DNA from: an uncultured Bacteroides sp.
GTDB taxonomy: Bacteria > Bacteroidota > Bacteroidia > Bacteroidales > Bacteroidaceae
Assembly (NCBI GenBank): GCA_900546355.1
Contig: URCM01000152.1
Coordinates: 1 to 5,184, forward strand
DNA: 5,184 nt
Direction: 5' to 3'
Shown piece by piece: positions 5,184 to 5,184 of this stretch (positions are counted from its first letter, which is position 1; each line of letters begins with the position of its first letter). The position numbers were made by a program, and so were the translations under genes. The notes under the pieces are model-generated. The model did no database searches, was not told the DNA's origin, and worked only from the letters and a program-made list of their open reading frames with translations.

Positions 5184-5184
5184 A

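Overview
The window looks like a chromosomal piece of a Bacteroidota gut-type organism (Bacteroides, Phocaeicola, Parabacteroides or a close relative). The main evidence is the promoters. Several genes are preceded by the Bacteroidota -7 box TAnnTTTG, some with a TTTG-like -33 box about 20 bp upstream, followed by A-rich leaders without a strong Shine-Dalgarno sequence. The recognisable proteins (short mannose-1-phosphate guanylyltransferase, DUF368 protein, Tpx, Dabb protein, small cupin) are also typical of that group.

Layout, left to right: a small AT-rich ORF of unknown function on + (75-362); a single-domain cupin on - (497-946); a Dabb stress-responsive barrel protein on + (1180-1479), divergent from the cupin across a promoter region that contains a GTTAC-N6-GTAAC dyad; a DUF368 / PopT-type undecaprenyl-phosphate translocase on - (1554-2465), convergent with Dabb over a GC-rich hairpin; thiol peroxidase Tpx on + (2680-3183), divergent from DUF368; mannose-1-phosphate guanylyltransferase on - (3269-4333), convergent with Tpx over a 17-bp-arm inverted repeat; a strong bidirectional terminator (4437-4472); and an unrecognised ~206-aa protein on - (4496-5116), whose start lies 7 nt after the stop of a further minus-strand frame that runs off the right edge.

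Strands alternate along most of the window, so most genes look monocistronic, each with its own promoter and a hairpin at its 3' end. The only operon-like join is at the extreme right. Functionally these are housekeeping and stress genes: peroxide reduction (Tpx), lipid-carrier recycling (DUF368), and GDP-mannose supply for surface glycans (ManC). The last two both serve envelope polysaccharide synthesis but are not co-transcribed here. No stretch longer than 300 bases lacks a gene. I saw no tRNA, rRNA, CRISPR array, insertion sequence or clear sign of a new defence system. The least explained items are the two unrecognised proteins at the edges, the 3194-3261 inverted repeat and the 1046-1061 dyad.
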